From positions 1 to 64,000 of the forward strand of contig NZ_JAFCKJ010000005.1 of NCBI RefSeq assembly GCF_018130465.1: DNA of 64,000 bases. The letters run 5' to 3'. Origin of the DNA: Bradyrhizobium canariense (GTDB lineage Bacteria; Pseudomonadota; Alphaproteobacteria; Rhizobiales; Xanthobacteraceae). Numbering within the stretch: position 1 is the stretch's first letter; each line of letters starts with the position of its first letter. The notes beneath the pieces are model-generated. The model had not been told where the DNA came from. It was given only the letters and a program-made list of their open reading frames with translations, and searched no databases. The position numbers and the translations under genes are program-made. Of this stretch, positions 1-8,741 are shown piece by piece.

Positions 1-75
1 GTCCTCCCTCGAATCTTTGCAAATCCGAAGGAATCACAGGCCCGCCAATGCCGCTCACCTTTTTTCGGTCAGGCT

Positions 76-174
76 CTCAGGATGAGGCTGAGCTGCGTCG
101 GGATTCGTTAAAGGTGCAACCACGTGTTCCGCCCTCATCCTGAGGGCCCGCCAACGGCGGGCGTTTCGAAGGAT
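76..174. repeat. Family D palindromic element (copy D1, degenerate)
   Basis: Twelve-base inverted arms CTCAGGATGAGG (76-87) and CCTCATCCTGAG (133-144) are followed by a CGTTTCGAAGGATG tail. The same core recurs near 16.5, 30.5 and 33.9 kb. The left neighbour lies outside the window, so its host gene is unknown. Bases 1-75 show no gene. Confidence 0.6.
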
Positions 175-199
175 GTGCCGCGGGACGTTTGCGAGTCTC

Positions 200-604
200 C
201 TAGGCCGGCACGATCACCTTGCCGATCGGCCAGAGCGCGATGCCGGCGAGCTTCAGATGGGCCCAAGCGAAGGGGATGCCGATGATGGTGATCGCGAGGG
301 CCAGGGCGGTGAGGAGATGACCGATCGCCAGCCACCAGCCGGCGAGCACGAACCAGATGATGTTGCCGATCATCCCGAGCGGGCCGGTGCCGATATCCTC
401 GACACCGGTGACCTCATAGCGATTGACCGCCCGCGAGCCGAACGGCATCAGCGTGTAGACGGCGATGTTGAACGCCGCCCGCGCCCAGGGCAGGCCGATG
501 ATGGTGACGGCCATGATGATCGCGGCCACCAGCCAGCCGAACGCCATCCAGGCGCCGCCGATGAGGATCCAGAGCAGGTTGAGCAGGATGGAAACAGGAG
601 CCAT
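200..604 (-). CDS. yccF: YccF-family inner membrane protein
   Basis: A 134-residue, very hydrophobic protein with the layout of the YccF (DUF307) family: two related halves, each with a transmembrane stretch ending in an IIGLPWA or IIGIPFA turn (roughly residues 5-45 and 75-115), joined by a short soluble loop. YccF proteins are small inner membrane proteins of unknown biochemical role. An upstream in-frame extension exists, but the start at 604 begins directly at the first hydrophobic segment and gives the usual family length. The gene lies alone downstream of a CoA ligase on the same strand, with element F1 in the gap, so co-transcription is uncertain. Confidence 0.8.
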   Translation of the reverse strand: MAPVSILLNLLWILIGGAWMAFGWLVAAIIMAVTIIGLPWARAAFNIAVYTLMPFGSRAVNRYEVTGVEDIGTGPLGMIGNIIWFVLAGWWLAIGHLLTALALAITIIGIPFAWAHLKLAGIALWPIGKVIVPA

Positions 605-680
605 GGGATGATCCGAAGTTCGATGATCCCATTTGTATAGCACGCTGCGCCGCTCGGGTCTTCGCCGGTTCTCGTTCCCG

Positions 681-760
681 TAGCCCGGATGGAGCGAAGC
701 GAAATCCGGGGTCTCAATCACGAGCACCGTCCCGGATTGCGCTTCGCTCCATCCGGGCTA
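681..760. repeat. Family F palindromic element (copy F1)
   Basis: Inverted arms of 30 bases (681-710 and 731-760) match at 29 positions around a 20-base centre; the arm begins TAGCCCGGATGGAGCGAAGC. It lies 8 bases past the stop of the CoA ligase and upstream of yccF, so it can fold as a 3'-end hairpin of the ligase transcript. Confidence 0.85.
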
Positions 761-768
761 CAAGGCTG

Positions 769-2313
769 TCAGATCTTACGCCCCGCCTGCTCCCAATAGG
801 GATCGCGCAGGCGGCGCTTGAATATCTTGCCGGAATCTTCGCGCGGCAGCCCGGTGCGGATCTCGATGTGCTTCGGTATCTTGTAGTCGGCGAGTGACGC
901 CTTCAGCCGCGCACGAATATCGCCGGCGTCGAGCGCGATGCCCGCCTGCGGCTCGACCACCGCCATCAGCGCTTCTCCGAACTCGGCGTCGGGAATGCCG
1001 AACACCGCGCAATCGTGCACGCCGGGCACGGCGTGCAGCACGGATTCGATCTCGGCCGGGTAGATGTTGACGCCGCCCGAGATCACCATGTCGCGCTTGC
1101 GGTCGCAGATGAAGACGTAGCCCTCTTCGTCGATATAGCCGACGTCGCCGGAGGTGATGAAGCCGTCGCGATCGATCTCGGCGCGCTTCTCCGGCTTGTT
1201 GTGGTAGGTGAAATCGGCCATCCCGGCCATGCGCGAGTAGATCTCGCCGATCTCACCCACGCCCAGCACGCTTCCGTCCTCACCGATGAAGCGCAGCTCG
1301 GCGCCGGGCGAAATCCTGCCGACAGTACCGGGCTTTCTCAGCGCATCCTCGGAGGTCGCGAAGGTGACGGCGCTGGATTCGGTCGAGCCGTAGAATTCGT
1401 AGATCACCGGCCCCCACCACTCGATCATGGCGCGCTTGACGTCCGCCGGACAGGGCGCGGCGGCATGGATGATGTGGCGCAGCGAGGAGACGTCGTATTT
1501 CTGACGCACCGCCTCCGGCAACTTCATCAGGCGGATGAACATGGTCGGCACCATGAAGATGGTGTCGATTTTGTAGCGCTCGATCAGTTCCAGAAACTCC
1601 TCCGCCTCGAAGCGCGGCATCAGCACCAGCGCACCGCCGAGTTTTCCCGCGCGGATGCCGAACGAGTTCGGCGCGGAATGATAGAGCGGGCCCGGCAGGA
1701 TCGTGCGCGCACCGGGCTTCAGCCCGTAGATCATCGCGCGCATGCGTTCGCCGGCGGCCGCCTGTTCCGGCGTCGGCGCATTGCGCCGTACGCCCTTGGG
1801 ATGGCCGGTCGTGCCCGAAGTGTAGATCATGTTCATGGGCTGCGGCACGATCGGGCCGTCATAGGGCTGGTGCTGCGCGAGCCAGGATTCGAAATCGATC
1901 GCGAAGTCCGGCGTCTTCAGATGATCGGGATCGATTCTGTAGCTGGACAGGATCTCCGGCGGCGTCGGCACGCTGAGCACGGTGACGCCCTTCGGAATGG
2001 CATCGCGCAAGGCATGCAGCATGTCGGCATGCCCGATCAGCACGGAGGTGCCGGTATCCTCAAGGATGTAGTCGATCTCCTCCGGCTTGAAGTGCCAGTT
2101 GATCGGCACGCCATAGGCGCCCAGCCGCATCGCGGCATAGGCGGCCTCGATGAAGGCGATATCGTTGCGCATCAGCATGCAGACGCAATCGCCCTGCCTG
2201 ACGCCGATCTTGCTAAGACCGGCGGCGATGCGGTCGGCGCGGTTCGCGACCTCGGCATGGGAGCGGCGGTGCTCGCCGGAGACAATGCCGAGGAATTGGG
2301 ACGTTTCGCTCAT
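769..2313 (-). CDS. AMP-forming acyl-CoA synthetase (CoA ligase)
   Basis: A 514-residue member of the ANL adenylate-forming superfamily that activates a carboxylic acid to its CoA thioester with ATP. The P-loop YTSGTTGHPKG is at residues 164-174, an FYGSTES adenine motif near 310, the hinge and A8 region DRKRDMVISGGVNIYPAEIE in the last 110 residues, and the A10 lysine in SGKIFKRR near the C terminus, so it looks complete and active. Substrate cannot be read from sequence; closest general types are short or medium-chain fatty acyl and cyclohexane-carboxylate-like ligases. A crotonase lies upstream on the same strand with element B1 between, placing it in the acyl-CoA catabolism region. Confidence 0.9.
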   Translation of the reverse strand: MSETSQFLGIVSGEHRRSHAEVANRADRIAAGLSKIGVRQGDCVCMLMRNDIAFIEAAYAAMRLGAYGVPINWHFKPEEIDYILEDTGTSVLIGHADMLHALRDAIPKGVTVLSVPTPPEILSSYRIDPDHLKTPDFAIDFESWLAQHQPYDGPIVPQPMNMIYTSGTTGHPKGVRRNAPTPEQAAAGERMRAMIYGLKPGARTILPGPLYHSAPNSFGIRAGKLGGALVLMPRFEAEEFLELIERYKIDTIFMVPTMFIRLMKLPEAVRQKYDVSSLRHIIHAAAPCPADVKRAMIEWWGPVIYEFYGSTESSAVTFATSEDALRKPGTVGRISPGAELRFIGEDGSVLGVGEIGEIYSRMAGMADFTYHNKPEKRAEIDRDGFITSGDVGYIDEEGYVFICDRKRDMVISGGVNIYPAEIESVLHAVPGVHDCAVFGIPDAEFGEALMAVVEPQAGIALDAGDIRARLKASLADYKIPKHIEIRTGLPREDSGKIFKRRLRDPYWEQAGRKI

Positions 2314-2354
2314 TTGTTGTTTTTCTTTGTTCTTTAGCGACGGTGCCGTTTAGT

Positions 2355-2446
2355 CGTCATCACCGGGCTTGTCCCGGTGATCCACGTTCTTGCTTCGTCG
2401 CCTTGGGCCAAGAACGTGGATGGCCGGGACAAGCCCGGCCATGACG
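2355..2446. repeat. Family B palindromic element (copy B1)
   Basis: Arms around CCGGGCTTGTCCCGG and GGCCGGGACAAGCCCGGCC, each paired with an inner ACGTTCTTG / CAAGAACGT arm, form a compound hairpin. It follows the crotonase stop and precedes the CoA ligase start on the minus strand. A second copy lies at 8502-8587. Confidence 0.8.
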
Positions 2447-2455
2447 AGACTGAGA

Positions 2456-3265
2456 CTAATCCGCAAATTTCGGCGCGCGCTTCTCCAGATTGGCACGCAC
2501 TGCCTCGGTCTGGTTCGCGCTGCCGATCAGCTTCTGCTGCTCGACGGACTCGGCGAGCAGCGCGGGACCCGGATCGACCGAGAGATTGTTGAGCAGACGT
2601 TTTGCGGCGCGGATCGCATCGGGGCTCTTGCCGGCGATCTCGCGCGCGACTTCGAGCGCGGCAGCGCGCGGGTCGTCGCAGATGCGCGTGGCGAGACCGT
2701 AAGCCATCGCCTCCTGCGCGGAGAAGATGCGGCCGGTGTAGGTCAGATCGCGCAAAATGTCGTCGCGCACGAGCGAGGCCAGGATCGGCGTGCCGGCCAT
2801 GTCGGGCACCAGACCCCATTTGATCTCCATCACCGACATCCGCGCATCGGGCGTGAGAAAGCGCATGTCGGCGCCGAGCGCGAGCTGGAAGCCGCCGCCG
2901 AAGGCAACGCCGTGGATCGCGGCGATCACGGGGACCGGAAGCTGGCGCCAGCCCCACACCGCCTGTTGCGCAAAATTCGCCTGGCCATACGTGCGCTTGG
3001 TGAGATCGCGATTTTCGCCACCCGGAATTCCGTTGCCGCCCTTTTCCTTCATGGCAGCAAAACGCCCCATGTCGAGACCTGCGCAGAAGGCGCGGCCCTC
3101 GCCCGACAGCACGACAACACGCACGCTCTTGTCCTTTGAAAGCCGGTCGGTTGCGGCCACAAGGGCCTCGAACATGGCCTGATCCAGCGCATTCATCTTG
3201 TCCGCGCGCACAAGCCGCACGTCGGCGACGCCTTCCGAGATCGAGATCGAGACCCGCTCTTCCAT
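2456..3265 (-). CDS. Enoyl-CoA hydratase/isomerase family protein (one catalytic Glu replaced)
   Basis: A 269-residue crotonase-fold protein. The oxyanion-hole regions are visible as GRAFCAGLDM (58-66) and IHGVAFGGGFQLALGAD (117-132). In classical enoyl-CoA hydratases two Glu residues act on water; here the first, in the GGGxE motif, is Gln126 while the second is kept as Glu147. This points to a hydratase variant, an isomerase or another crotonase reaction rather than a standard hydratase. The start at 3265 is the first Met before the conserved N-terminal strand. It is divergent from the dienoyl-CoA-reductase-like SDR, which suggests shared control from the 116-base gap. Substrate unknown. 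Confidence 0.85.
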   Translation of the reverse strand: MEERVSISISEGVADVRLVRADKMNALDQAMFEALVAATDRLSKDKSVRVVVLSGEGRAFCAGLDMGRFAAMKEKGGNGIPGGENRDLTKRTYGQANFAQQAVWGWRQLPVPVIAAIHGVAFGGGFQLALGADMRFLTPDARMSVMEIKWGLVPDMAGTPILASLVRDDILRDLTYTGRIFSAQEAMAYGLATRICDDPRAAALEVAREIAGKSPDAIRAAKRLLNNLSVDPGPALLAESVEQQKLIGSANQTEAVRANLEKRAPKFAD

Positions 3266-3381
3266 GGATGAATTCTCCCCTGGTTCCTGGCTGTTCTTGT
3301 TCGGTGCCGCTTTACAGGACGACGGCGGCCGGATTTAGTCAATCGACCAATTAACTGACAATCCGTACGGGAGAAACAGCC

Positions 3382-4254
3382 ATGTTCAAGGAAAATCTTC
3401 TGGCCGGCAGGAACATCCTTGTCACCGGCGGCGGGACCGGGCTCGGCAAGTCGATGGCGGCGCGCTTCCTCCAGCTCGGCGCCGAAGTACACATCTGCGG
3501 CCGGCGCAAGATCGTCTGCGACGAGACCGCGACCGAGCTGATGGATCAGTATGGCGGCCGCGTCACCAGCCACGGCGTCGACATCCGCAACGCGCTCGCG
3601 GTCGAAGAGATGGTCGAGAACATCTTTCGCGACGGCCCCCTCACCGACCTCATCAACAACGCCGCCGGCAATTTCATCTCGCGCACCGAAGAGCTGTCGC
3701 CGCGCGGCTTCGACGCCGTCGCCAACATCGTCATGCACGGCACGTTCTACGTGACGCATGCGGTCGGCAAGCGCTGGATCGCCTTGAAGCAGCCGGGCAA
3801 CGTCGTCTCGATCACCACGACCTGGGTGCGCAACGGCTCGCCTTACGTGGTGCCGTCGGCGATGAGCAAGTCGGCGATCCATGCCATGACGATGTCGCTC
3901 GCGACCGAATGGGGCCGCTACGGCATCCGCCTCAACACCATCGCGCCGGGCGAGATCCCGACCGAGGGCATGAGCAAGCGCATCAAGCCCGGCGACGAGG
4001 CCGGCGCGCGCACCAAGGCGATGAACCCGATGGGCCGTGTCGGCACCATGGAGGAGTTACAGAATGTCGCGGTGTTCCTGATCTCCGGTGGTTGCGACTG
4101 GATCTCCGGTGAGACCATCGCCATGGACGGCGCGCAGGCGCTCGCCATGGGCGGCAATTTCTACCAGCTCCGCGACTGGAGCGACGACGACTGGACCAAT
4201 GCGCGGGACTCGATCAAGGCGCAGAACGAGAAGGACCGGGCGAAGCGGGGGTAG
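3382..4254 (+). CDS. 2,4-dienoyl-CoA reductase-like short-chain dehydrogenase
   Basis: A 290-residue SDR. The NAD(P) motif TGGGTGLG is at 15-22, NNAAG at 92-96, and the C-terminal half (VVPSAMSKSAIHAMT, then LATEWGRYGIRLNTIAPGEI) matches the mitochondrial-type 2,4-dienoyl-CoA reductases rather than ordinary YxxxK SDRs. The active-site Lys is Lys163. The place of the Tyr fifteen residues before it, as I recall from human DECR1, holds Trp148; a Tyr sits at 155 instead. The likely role is NADPH reduction of 2,4-dienoyl-CoA intermediates in beta-oxidation of unsaturated acids. A good ribosome site (GGGAGAAAC) precedes the ATG. Element A1 follows the stop by 5 bases. Confidence 0.8.
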   Translation: MFKENLLAGRNILVTGGGTGLGKSMAARFLQLGAEVHICGRRKIVCDETATELMDQYGGRVTSHGVDIRNALAVEEMVENIFRDGPLTDLINNAAGNFISRTEELSPRGFDAVANIVMHGTFYVTHAVGKRWIALKQPGNVVSITTTWVRNGSPYVVPSAMSKSAIHAMTMSLATEWGRYGIRLNTIAPGEIPTEGMSKRIKPGDEAGARTKAMNPMGRVGTMEELQNVAVFLISGGCDWISGETIAMDGAQALAMGGNFYQLRDWSDDDWTNARDSIKAQNEKDRAKRG

Positions 4255-4259
4255 TTATT

Positions 4260-4379
4260 GTCGTCCCGGCGAAGGCCGGGACCCATAACCACAAAACGCA
4301 ACTTTGCGAAGACAGGTCATTGCTAGTCTCCGCCAAACTACATTCGGTGGCTATGGGTCCCGGCCTTCGCCGGGACGAC
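4260..4379. repeat. Family A palindromic element (copy A1)
   Basis: Inverted arms of about 28 bases starting GTCGTCCCGGCGAAGGCCGG at 4260 and mirrored at 4352-4379; a conserved centre contains TTTGCGAAGAC and CGCCAAA. It begins 5 bases after the SDR stop and ends about 100 bases before the next CoA ligase. Copies recur at 6084 and 40554. Confidence 0.9.
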
Positions 4380-4482
4380 GTTGTTGAGATAACGACGCCT
4401 CACTTCCCCCTCCCCCATCTTGTCTTCACCCGCGGATGACGCCACACTCCGCGGCATAAAAACAAGACGCCACGGGAGAGAC

Positions 4483-6063
4483 ATGTCCACCACACAGCCA
4501 TTGGCGAATCTTGCCGACATGGTGCGCGAGCGCGCGGCGAGCCGCGGCAACGCCGTCGCTTATGGGTTCGAGGGCCGCGTCACCAGCTTTGCCGAGTTCG
4601 ACGTCAAGACGAACCAGGTCGCCAGCGCGTTGATCGCGATGGGGGTGAACAGGGGCGAGCGCATCGCCTACCTCGGCAAGAACAGCGATATCTATTTCGA
4701 ACTGCTGTTCGGCGCCATGAAGGCGGGCGTGGTGATGGCGCCGGTGAACTGGCGGCTCGCGGGACCCGAGGTCGCCTTCATCGTGAGCGACTGCAAAGCG
4801 CCGGTGCTGTTCGTGGGACCTGAGTTCATCACCCAGGTCCGCCAGATCAGGGACCAGTTGCCGGGCGTGCGCAGCGTCATCACCACCGAAGGCGGCGCAC
4901 CGGAATGGCTGGATTTTACAGCCTGGCGCGATGCACAGAGTGGCGCCGATCCCAAGATGCCGATCGCGACCCGGGACATCGCGATCCAGCTCTATACGTC
5001 GGGCACGACAGGCAAGCCGAAGGGCGCGATGCTGTCGCATGCGAACTTCCTCAACCTCGTGCAGACCGGCAATGCCGAGGACAAGCCCGAATGGAACCGG
5101 TGGTCGACCGACGACGTGTCGCTGGTGGCCATGCCGATCTTCCACATCGGCGGCTCCGGCTGGGGCGTCATGGGGCTCTATCACGGCGCCCGCGGCGTGA
5201 TCGCGCGCGAGTTCGATCCGACAAAAGTGCTGGATTTCTTCGAACAGTCCGGCATCACAAAGCTCTTCATGGTGCCGGCGGCGATGCAGTTCGTGGTGCG
5301 GCAGCCGCGCGCCAGGACGGTGGACTTCTCGCGATTGAAATACATGCTGTACGGCGCCTCGCCGATACCGGCGGCGCTGCTGAAGGAATGCATCGACATC
5401 TTCAAATGCGGCTTCGTGCAGATGTACGGCATGACCGAGACGACCGGCACCATCGTCGCGCTGCCGCCGGAAGATCACGTCGAGGGGCTGGAGCGGATGC
5501 GCTCGGCCGGCAAGGCGCTGCCGGGCATCGAGATCGCGATCCTTGATGTCGACGGCAAGCCGCTGCCGCCGCGCGAGGTCGGCGAGATCGCAACACGCTC
5601 GGGCTCCAACATGGCCGGCTACTGGAACCTGCCGGAAGCGACCGCCGCGACGCTGCGCGCCGACGGTTGGCTGCGGACCGGCGACGCCGGCTACATGGAC
5701 GAAGACGGCTATCTCTACATCCACGACCGCATCAAGGACATGATCATCTCCGGCGGCGAAAACATCTACCCGGCCGAGGTCGAGAGCGCGCTGTGCGATC
5801 ATCCCGACGTCGCGGAAGCCGCCGTGATCGGCATCCCCGACGACAAATGGGGCGAGGCGGTGAAGGCCGTCGTGGTGATGAAGCCGGGCAAGCAGGCGAC
5901 CGCCACCGACATCATCAACTTCACCCGCGAGCGCATCGCCGGATTCAAGACGCCGAAGAGCGTGGAGTTCCTGCCTGCGCTGCCGCGGAATCCGAGCGGG
6001 AAGATTTTACGGCGGCAGCTGCGCGAGCCGTATTGGGCGGGGAAGGATCGGCGGGTGAATTAG
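4483..6063 (+). CDS. Long-chain-fatty-acid-type AMP-forming CoA ligase
   Basis: A 526-residue ANL-superfamily ligase starting MSTTQPLANLADMV; the ATG at 4483 has a GGGAGAG ribosome site, so the in-frame start 63 bases upstream is less likely. Motifs are complete: LYTSGTTGKPKGAML near 169-183, YGMTETTG near 310, DRIKDMIISGGENIYPAEVE near 412-431, and the C-terminal catalytic Lys in NPSGKILRR near 506. It forms an acyl-AMP then an acyl-CoA. Length and motifs fit the FadD/FadD13-like group, but chain length or ring preference cannot be read. It is the second ligase in the region, which suggests two different acid substrates or broad specificity. Confidence 0.9.
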   Translation: MSTTQPLANLADMVRERAASRGNAVAYGFEGRVTSFAEFDVKTNQVASALIAMGVNRGERIAYLGKNSDIYFELLFGAMKAGVVMAPVNWRLAGPEVAFIVSDCKAPVLFVGPEFITQVRQIRDQLPGVRSVITTEGGAPEWLDFTAWRDAQSGADPKMPIATRDIAIQLYTSGTTGKPKGAMLSHANFLNLVQTGNAEDKPEWNRWSTDDVSLVAMPIFHIGGSGWGVMGLYHGARGVIAREFDPTKVLDFFEQSGITKLFMVPAAMQFVVRQPRARTVDFSRLKYMLYGASPIPAALLKECIDIFKCGFVQMYGMTETTGTIVALPPEDHVEGLERMRSAGKALPGIEIAILDVDGKPLPPREVGEIATRSGSNMAGYWNLPEATAATLRADGWLRTGDAGYMDEDGYLYIHDRIKDMIISGGENIYPAEVESALCDHPDVAEAAVIGIPDDKWGEAVKAVVVMKPGKQATATDIINFTRERIAGFKTPKSVEFLPALPRNPSGKILRRQLREPYWAGKDRRVN

Positions 6064-6083
6064 GCCTCCGACCGCCCCACATC

Positions 6084-6203
6084 GTCGTCCCGGCGAAGGC
6101 CGGGACCCATAGCCACCAGGTGTCGTTTGGCGAAGATTGGCAATGGCTGGTCTTCGCCAAATTGCGTTTCGTGGTTATGGGTCCCGGCCTTCGCCGGGAC
6201 GAC
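6084..6203. repeat. Family A palindromic element (copy A2)
   Basis: Same arms as A1 (GTCGTCCCGGCGAAGGCCGG and its mirror) with a similar centre containing GGCGAAGATTGG. It sits between the convergent ends of the CoA ligase and the acyl-CoA dehydrogenase and could act as a two-sided 3' hairpin. Confidence 0.9.
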
Positions 6204-6229
6204 GTGGAGAGATAGCCCGCAAAGTCGCC

Positions 6230-7504
6230 TCAGTGCTTCCCCGGCCCCATATACCCGAACAAAAACCCCGCCACCTTCCGGATCTGGATCTCCTCGCTGC
6301 CCTCCGTGATCCGGTAGCGGCGGTGATGGCGGTAGATGTGCTCGAACGGCTTGTGGCGTGAGTAGCCCATGCCGCCGTGGACCTGCATGGCGCGGTCGGC
6401 GGATTCGCAGCAGAGGCGGTTTGCCCAGTAGTTGCACATCGAGACGCGGTCGGAGAGCGTGCGCTCGATCTGCTCCTCGGTGAGCTTGTCCATCTCCCAG
6501 GCGGTCTTGCGGATCAACAGGCGCAGCATCTCGGCCTGCGTCGCCAGCTCGACCAGCGGGAACTGGATCGCCTGGTTCTCGGCCAGCGCCTTGCCGAACG
6601 GCTTTCGCTCGCGCGCATACTTCACGCTCTCGTTGATGCAGTAGACCGCTGCCCCCAATGAACTCGCCGCCTGCCGGATGCGGTTCTGATGGACGAAACA
6701 TTGCGCCAAAGACAGGCCGCGGCCGACCTCGCCGAACAGCGCGTCCTCAGGCACGAACACATCGGTAAAGCTGACGCGCGGGTGATCGGTCGGCATGTTG
6801 AAGGTCCACATGTACTCCTCGATCTTCACGCCATGGCTCTTGGCCGGCACCAGGAAGCAGGTGATGCCGCGCGCATCGCCGTCATTGCCCGACGTCCGCG
6901 CGAACAGCGCGCAGTGGGTGGCGACGTGCATGCCGGTCGTCCACATCTTCTCGCCGTTGATGATCCAGCCCTTGACGTTGTCGCGGGTCGCGGGCACCGC
7001 GCGCGTTTCCATGTGGGTCGCATCCGAGCCGTGATTGGGCTCGGTCAATCCAAACGTGATGCGGTACTTGCCCTTGATCGAGCCGTCGATCATCGCCTTC
7101 TGGTCGTCGCGGCCGTAACGATCCAGCATGGTCGCGACGGGAAAATTGCCGACGATGGAGTGCTCGTTCTGGAGATCATTGTGCAGGCCGAGGCCCTTCG
7201 CTGCAAAATGCTCGCGGATCACGGCCATCCAGAGGTTGGAGCCATCCTTGCCGCCATATTGCTTCGCCACCGCAAAGCGCAGATGGCCGGCGGCGTCCGC
7301 GAGATCCTTGGCCTTGCGCAGCAGCGCTTCCCATTCGTGGCGCGGCAGGCCGCCATTCTCGAAATCGGTGCGCGCCCATTCGCGGCGGTGGTCGAAGAAG
7401 CGGATGTTGTCGTCGGCCTCCTCCAGCGGCTTGATCTCGCGTTCGATGAAACGGTCGAGCTCTGCGAGATAGGCGACGAGATCGGCAGGCAGTGAGAAAT
7501 CCAC
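6230..7504 (-). CDS. Acyl-CoA dehydrogenase (canonical catalytic Glu)
   Basis: A 424-residue FAD flavoprotein that oxidises an acyl-CoA to a trans-2-enoyl-CoA and passes electrons to ETF. FAD-binding stretches TFGLTEPNHGSDAT and WIINGEKMWTTG are clear in the middle domain, and the C-terminal MQVHGGMGYSRHKPFEHIYRH plus RITEGSEEIQ carries the base Glu401 in the usual EGSxEIQ context. The start codon is GTG at 7504 with a strong GGGAGAG site. The N-terminal 60 residues are longer than in short-chain enzymes and typical of the group seen in Bradyrhizobium and mycobacteria. It is divergent from an enoyl-CoA hydratase, so the two may catalyse consecutive steps under common control. Confidence 0.9.
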   Translation of the reverse strand: MDFSLPADLVAYLAELDRFIEREIKPLEEADDNIRFFDHRREWARTDFENGGLPRHEWEALLRKAKDLADAAGHLRFAVAKQYGGKDGSNLWMAVIREHFAAKGLGLHNDLQNEHSIVGNFPVATMLDRYGRDDQKAMIDGSIKGKYRITFGLTEPNHGSDATHMETRAVPATRDNVKGWIINGEKMWTTGMHVATHCALFARTSGNDGDARGITCFLVPAKSHGVKIEEYMWTFNMPTDHPRVSFTDVFVPEDALFGEVGRGLSLAQCFVHQNRIRQAASSLGAAVYCINESVKYARERKPFGKALAENQAIQFPLVELATQAEMLRLLIRKTAWEMDKLTEEQIERTLSDRVSMCNYWANRLCCESADRAMQVHGGMGYSRHKPFEHIYRHHRRYRITEGSEEIQIRKVAGFLFGYMGPGKH

Positions 7505-7558
7505 GGTTCTCTCCCGAATGATTTTTCGTTTTGCGTTAAGGCGCTACGCGCGCTTTTG

Positions 7559-7581
7559 CTTCTCACGATTAAGGTGAGAAG
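7559..7581. promoter_or_regulatory. Candidate operator in the divergent dehydrogenase/hydratase promoter gap
   Basis: A perfect 8-base inverted repeat, CTTCTCAC and GTGAGAAG, around a 7-base spacer, flanked by GCGCGC runs on both sides. It lies 55 bases upstream of the acyl-CoA dehydrogenase start and about 130 bases upstream of the hydratase start. No regulator is encoded nearby. Confidence 0.45.
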
Positions 7582-7713
7582 AGCGCGCGCAAGTCAAGCA
7601 ATGCGAGACGTGTGAGAGGCGCAAGGCGCGCCCGCGCAATTCGATGGTGTTGCGGCGCCGACGCGCGCTAGTATAGCCGCAATATTTCCTTCACGAGAAA
7701 ATGCGGAGCGACC

Positions 7714-8493
7714 ATGGAGCTGAAGTTCTCAAAGGTGGAACGCAAGGGGCCGATCACGATCGTCACGCTGTCGCGGCCCGAGGTCTACAACGCGCTGCAC
7801 ACCGACGCGCATTTTGAGCTCCAGAAGGTGTTCGACGATTTCTCCGCCGATCCCGAGCAGTGGATCGCGATCGTCACCGGCGCCGGCGACAAGGCGTTCT
7901 GCGCCGGCAACGATCTGAAGTGGCAGGCGGCCGGCGGCAAGCGCGGCTGGGACAAGGGCGGCTTTGCCGGCCTCACCGCGCGCTTCGACTGCGACAAGCC
8001 GATCATCGCCGCCGTCAATGGCGTCGCCATGGGCGGCGGTTTCGAGATCGCGCTGGCCTGCGACCTCATCATTGCCTCGGAGAACGCGACCTTCGCCCTG
8101 CCCGAGCCGCGCGTTGGGCTGGCCGCACTCGCGGGCGGCCTGCACCGGCTGCCACGCCAGATCGGGCTGAAGCGCGCCATGGGCATGATCCTCACCGCGC
8201 GCCATGTCAGCGCCAAGGAGGGCTATGAGCTCGGCTTCGTCAACGAGGTGGTGCCGCAGGGCGAGGCGCTATCCGGCGCGCTGCGCTGGGCCGAGATGAT
8301 CACCAAGAACTCGCCGATGTCGATTCGGGCCTCGAAGCAGGCGATCCAGAAGGGCCTCGGCGTTTCGCTGGAGCAGGCGATCGAGGAACAGCGGGAGTAT
8401 CCGGCGGTGAAAGCGATGGCAGCCTCGCAGGACTACATCGAGGGCCCGAAGGCGTTCTCGGAGAAGCGGCCGCCGAAATGGGTGGGGAAGTAG
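7714..8493 (+). CDS. Enoyl-CoA hydratase (both catalytic Glu present)
   Basis: A 259-residue crotonase-family protein expected to hydrate 2-enoyl-CoA to 3-hydroxyacyl-CoA. It has the oxyanion-hole motifs KAFCAGNDLKW (60-70) and VNGVAMGGGFEIALACD (101-117), and both catalytic glutamates, Glu111 (GGGFE) and Glu131 (ALPEPRVGL). It is therefore the one classical hydratase of the three crotonases in this region. The ATG has a GCGGAGCG site upstream. Divergent from the canonical acyl-CoA dehydrogenase, whose product it could take. Three palindromic elements fill the gap after it. Confidence 0.88.
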   Translation: MELKFSKVERKGPITIVTLSRPEVYNALHTDAHFELQKVFDDFSADPEQWIAIVTGAGDKAFCAGNDLKWQAAGGKRGWDKGGFAGLTARFDCDKPIIAAVNGVAMGGGFEIALACDLIIASENATFALPEPRVGLAALAGGLHRLPRQIGLKRAMGMILTARHVSAKEGYELGFVNEVVPQGEALSGALRWAEMITKNSPMSIRASKQAIQKGLGVSLEQAIEEQREYPAVKAMAASQDYIEGPKAFSEKRPPKWVGK

Positions 8494-8501
8494 ACTGTTT
8501 C

Positions 8502-8587
8502 CGTCTTGGCCGGGCTTGTCCCGGCCATCCACGCCTCACCGCACGGCGCGAAGAACGTGGATGCCCGGGACGAGCCCGGGCATGACG
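8502..8587. repeat. Family B palindromic element (copy B2)
   Basis: Same architecture as B1: GGCCGGGCTTGTCCCGGCCATCCACG pairs with CGTGGATGCCCGGGACGAGCCCGGGCATG. It is the first of three elements filling the 331-base gap 8494-8824 between convergent genes; that gap holds no gene. Confidence 0.8.
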
Positions 8588-8620
8588 ATGCGGAGAGAGT
8601 GGCGCGCCTGCATCAACACC

Positions 8621-8705
8621 GTCATTGCGAGCGCAACGAAGCCATCCAGGCTGGCTCCGCGGAGGCAGTCTGGATTGCTTCGTCGCAAGGGCTCCTCGCA
8701 ATGAC
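8621..8705. repeat. Family C palindromic element (copy C1)
   Basis: GTCATTGCGAGCGCAACGAA at the left pairs with the mirrored TTCGTCGCAAGGGCTCCTCG ... AATGAC at the right; the inner arms are variants of CAATCCAG and CTGGATTG. Second element in the convergent gap. Copies also at 12372 and 42712. Confidence 0.8.
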
Positions 8706-8741
8706 GGAGGATGGAGTGCCGCCTACCGTTTCGCGACAGTG

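Noticed and set aside
3338-3359. GTCAAT ... AACTGAC dyad in the divergent crotonase/SDR gap
   Set aside because: Arms match at only part of the positions; too weak to call an operator from one sequence.
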